Source: Flammeovirgaceae bacterium
Lineage (GTDB): Bacteria > Bacteroidota > Bacteroidia > Cytophagales > Cyclobacteriaceae
Assembly (NCBI GenBank): GCA_003229495.1
Contig: QIEB01000640.1
Span: 1 to 7,652 of the forward strand
Reading direction: 5' to 3'
DNA: 7,652 nucleotides
Part shown: one piece after another, positions 7,262-7,652 of the stretch
How the letters are laid out: every line of letters begins with the position of its first letter
Numbering within the stretch: position 1 is the stretch's first letter
Made by a program: the position numbers and the translations under genes
Notes under the pieces: generated by a model
Database searches by the model: none
What the model saw: only the letters and a program-made list of their open reading frames with translations
What the model was told of the DNA's origin: nothing

Positions 7262-7469
7262 AGAAAAGGGATGGCTTTCTTAGCTCAATTTCAAAAAAGT
7301 CGTGGCACTTTATGCAGGTCTGAGTTATAGATACGGGTATAGAGTAAGGGTTTCGAGTCTCCCCTTCTGAAAATTATTTTGTAAGAATAACGTGATTAAT
7401 CACGTTATTAATCAACCCCAACGAATTTCTAACTAAGTTTTATTTCATCTTTGGTTAAATATCTTTTTG
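7262..7469. other. Intergenic region without a recognisable gene
   Basis: Both strands were read. No open frame of useful length or recognisable protein similarity was found between the purM start and the LysR-like remnant, apart from the 24-base palindrome at 7386-7409. A short stem AAGGG/CCCTT (7346-7350 and 7362-7366) encloses a sequence like a tRNA T-loop but has no tRNA context. After the remnant's last stop, the minus strand at about 7479-7450 reads RLSKKIFNQR in one frame, possibly more of the decayed regulator, which is weak. The stretch may carry purM control signals, but none can be named. Confidence 0.5.
7386..7409. repeat. Perfect 24-base palindrome
   Basis: AATAACGTGATT is followed immediately by its exact reverse complement, with the axis between 7397 and 7398 and no loop. 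The symmetry stops at 7385/7410. The octamer ATTAATCA occurs at 7395-7402 and again at 7407-7414, 12 bases apart. The central GTGATTAATCAC resembles the dyad operators bound by dimeric helix-turn-helix regulators, but the spacing is not that of classic CRP (N6) or FNR (N4) sites. It is 137 bases upstream of the purM start and just downstream of the LysR-like remnant. It could be an operator or a symmetrical 3' hairpin. Confidence 0.6.
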
Positions 7470-7598
7470 CTAAGCCTGCTCATTGTCGAGTTTTTTATTG
7501 GTAGGCTTAATACGGGCTAGGTGATACCCATAAGCTGCAATGCCTTTTTAAATGAATTGCTGTAAGTTGATTGCATATCGGAGTTGAGCAAGGGTCAT
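7470..7598 (-). pseudogene. Decayed N-terminal helix-turn-helix of a LysR/OxyR-family regulator
   Basis: LysR-type regulators start with a winged helix-turn-helix of the form M.L.QL.Y......SF..AA......TQP.LS..I..LE. From the ATG at 7598 the minus strand reads MTLAQLRYAINLQQF, then stops at TAA (7550-7548). The +1 frame over the same place reads NSFKKALQLMGIT, then a TAG (7519-7517) exactly where the family has the Gln of TQP, then PVLSLPIK. After a run of six A (7496-7491) the match returns to the first frame as KKLDNEQA and a final TAG at 7472-7470. The Tyr-to-Phe spacing is correct if one copy of a tandem AATTC was lost, and the second frame change fits loss of one A. Only about 44 of the usual ~300 residues are traceable, so the gene is certainly non-functional. 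Upstream (7599-7652) is very AT-rich, as expected for its old promoter. The identification is by eye, without alignment. Confidence 0.6.
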
Positions 7599-7612
7599 AA
7601 GTTTTGTCTATA

Positions 7613-7635
7613 TTTATATAAGAATTATATATAAA
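7613..7635. repeat. AT-only inverted repeat upstream of the LysR remnant
   Basis: TTTATATA (7613-7620) and TATATAAA (7628-7635) form an inverted repeat with a 7-base spacer, inside a roughly 50-base stretch that is nearly all A and T. It lies 15 bases upstream of the remnant's ATG (minus strand), so it may be the former promoter or operator region. Low sequence complexity makes a chance match likely. Confidence 0.35.
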
Positions 7636-7652
7636 AAATATTGCAAATTTAT

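Noticed and set aside
7346..7366. tRNA T-arm-like sequence (GGGTTTCGAGTCTCCCC)
   Set aside because: The T-stem has an extra base, and no matching acceptor, D-arm or anticodon arm could be found upstream or on the other strand.
7471..7509. Imperfect inverted repeat TAAGCCT/AGGCTTA as an insertion-sequence end or terminator
   Set aside because: It lies within the LysR-like remnant, the arms are short with G-T pairs, and no transposase or target duplication is visible.

Overview
The window looks like chromosomal DNA from a Bacteroidota bacterium, probably of Cytophagales type. This rests on three things. The F-type ATP synthase genes run atpF-atpH-atpA-atpG with no atpD or atpC after them, which is the split arrangement known in Bacteroidota. 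The alpha subunit carries the CIYVACGQK version of its motif. The PurM protein is the long (388-residue) Bacteroidota form. The assignment is from memory of these families, with no database search.

Layout, plus strand: the 3' part of atpF (b subunit, cut by the left edge), atpH (delta), atpA (alpha, broken by a frameshift), and atpG (gamma). After a 38-base gap come a polytopic membrane protein resembling the UbiA prenyltransferase superfamily and a class I SAM-dependent methyltransferase. These last two share an ATGA stop/start overlap. All six genes are co-directional and closely spaced, so they could be one transcript.

Layout, minus strand: a secreted NodB-type polysaccharide deacetylase, whose 3' end overlaps that of the methyltransferase by 23 bases, and upstream of it purM (AIR synthase, purine biosynthesis). 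About 120 bases separate the two and contain three tandem GC-rich heptamers. The last ~400 bases (7250-7652) have no intact gene. They hold a perfect 24-base palindrome and, on the minus strand, what reads as the decayed N-terminal helix-turn-helix of a LysR/OxyR-type regulator.

Two observations stand out. First, atpA is missing about 20 bases exactly at the Walker A (P-loop) codons. Nothing else in the gene looks damaged, so this is either an assembly error or a recent lesion in a normally essential gene. Second, the LysR remnant is recognisable only when two frames are read together. I see no evidence of a new defence, mobile or CRISPR-like system; the rest is ordinary housekeeping DNA with a little-characterised UbiA-like/methyltransferase pair attached.
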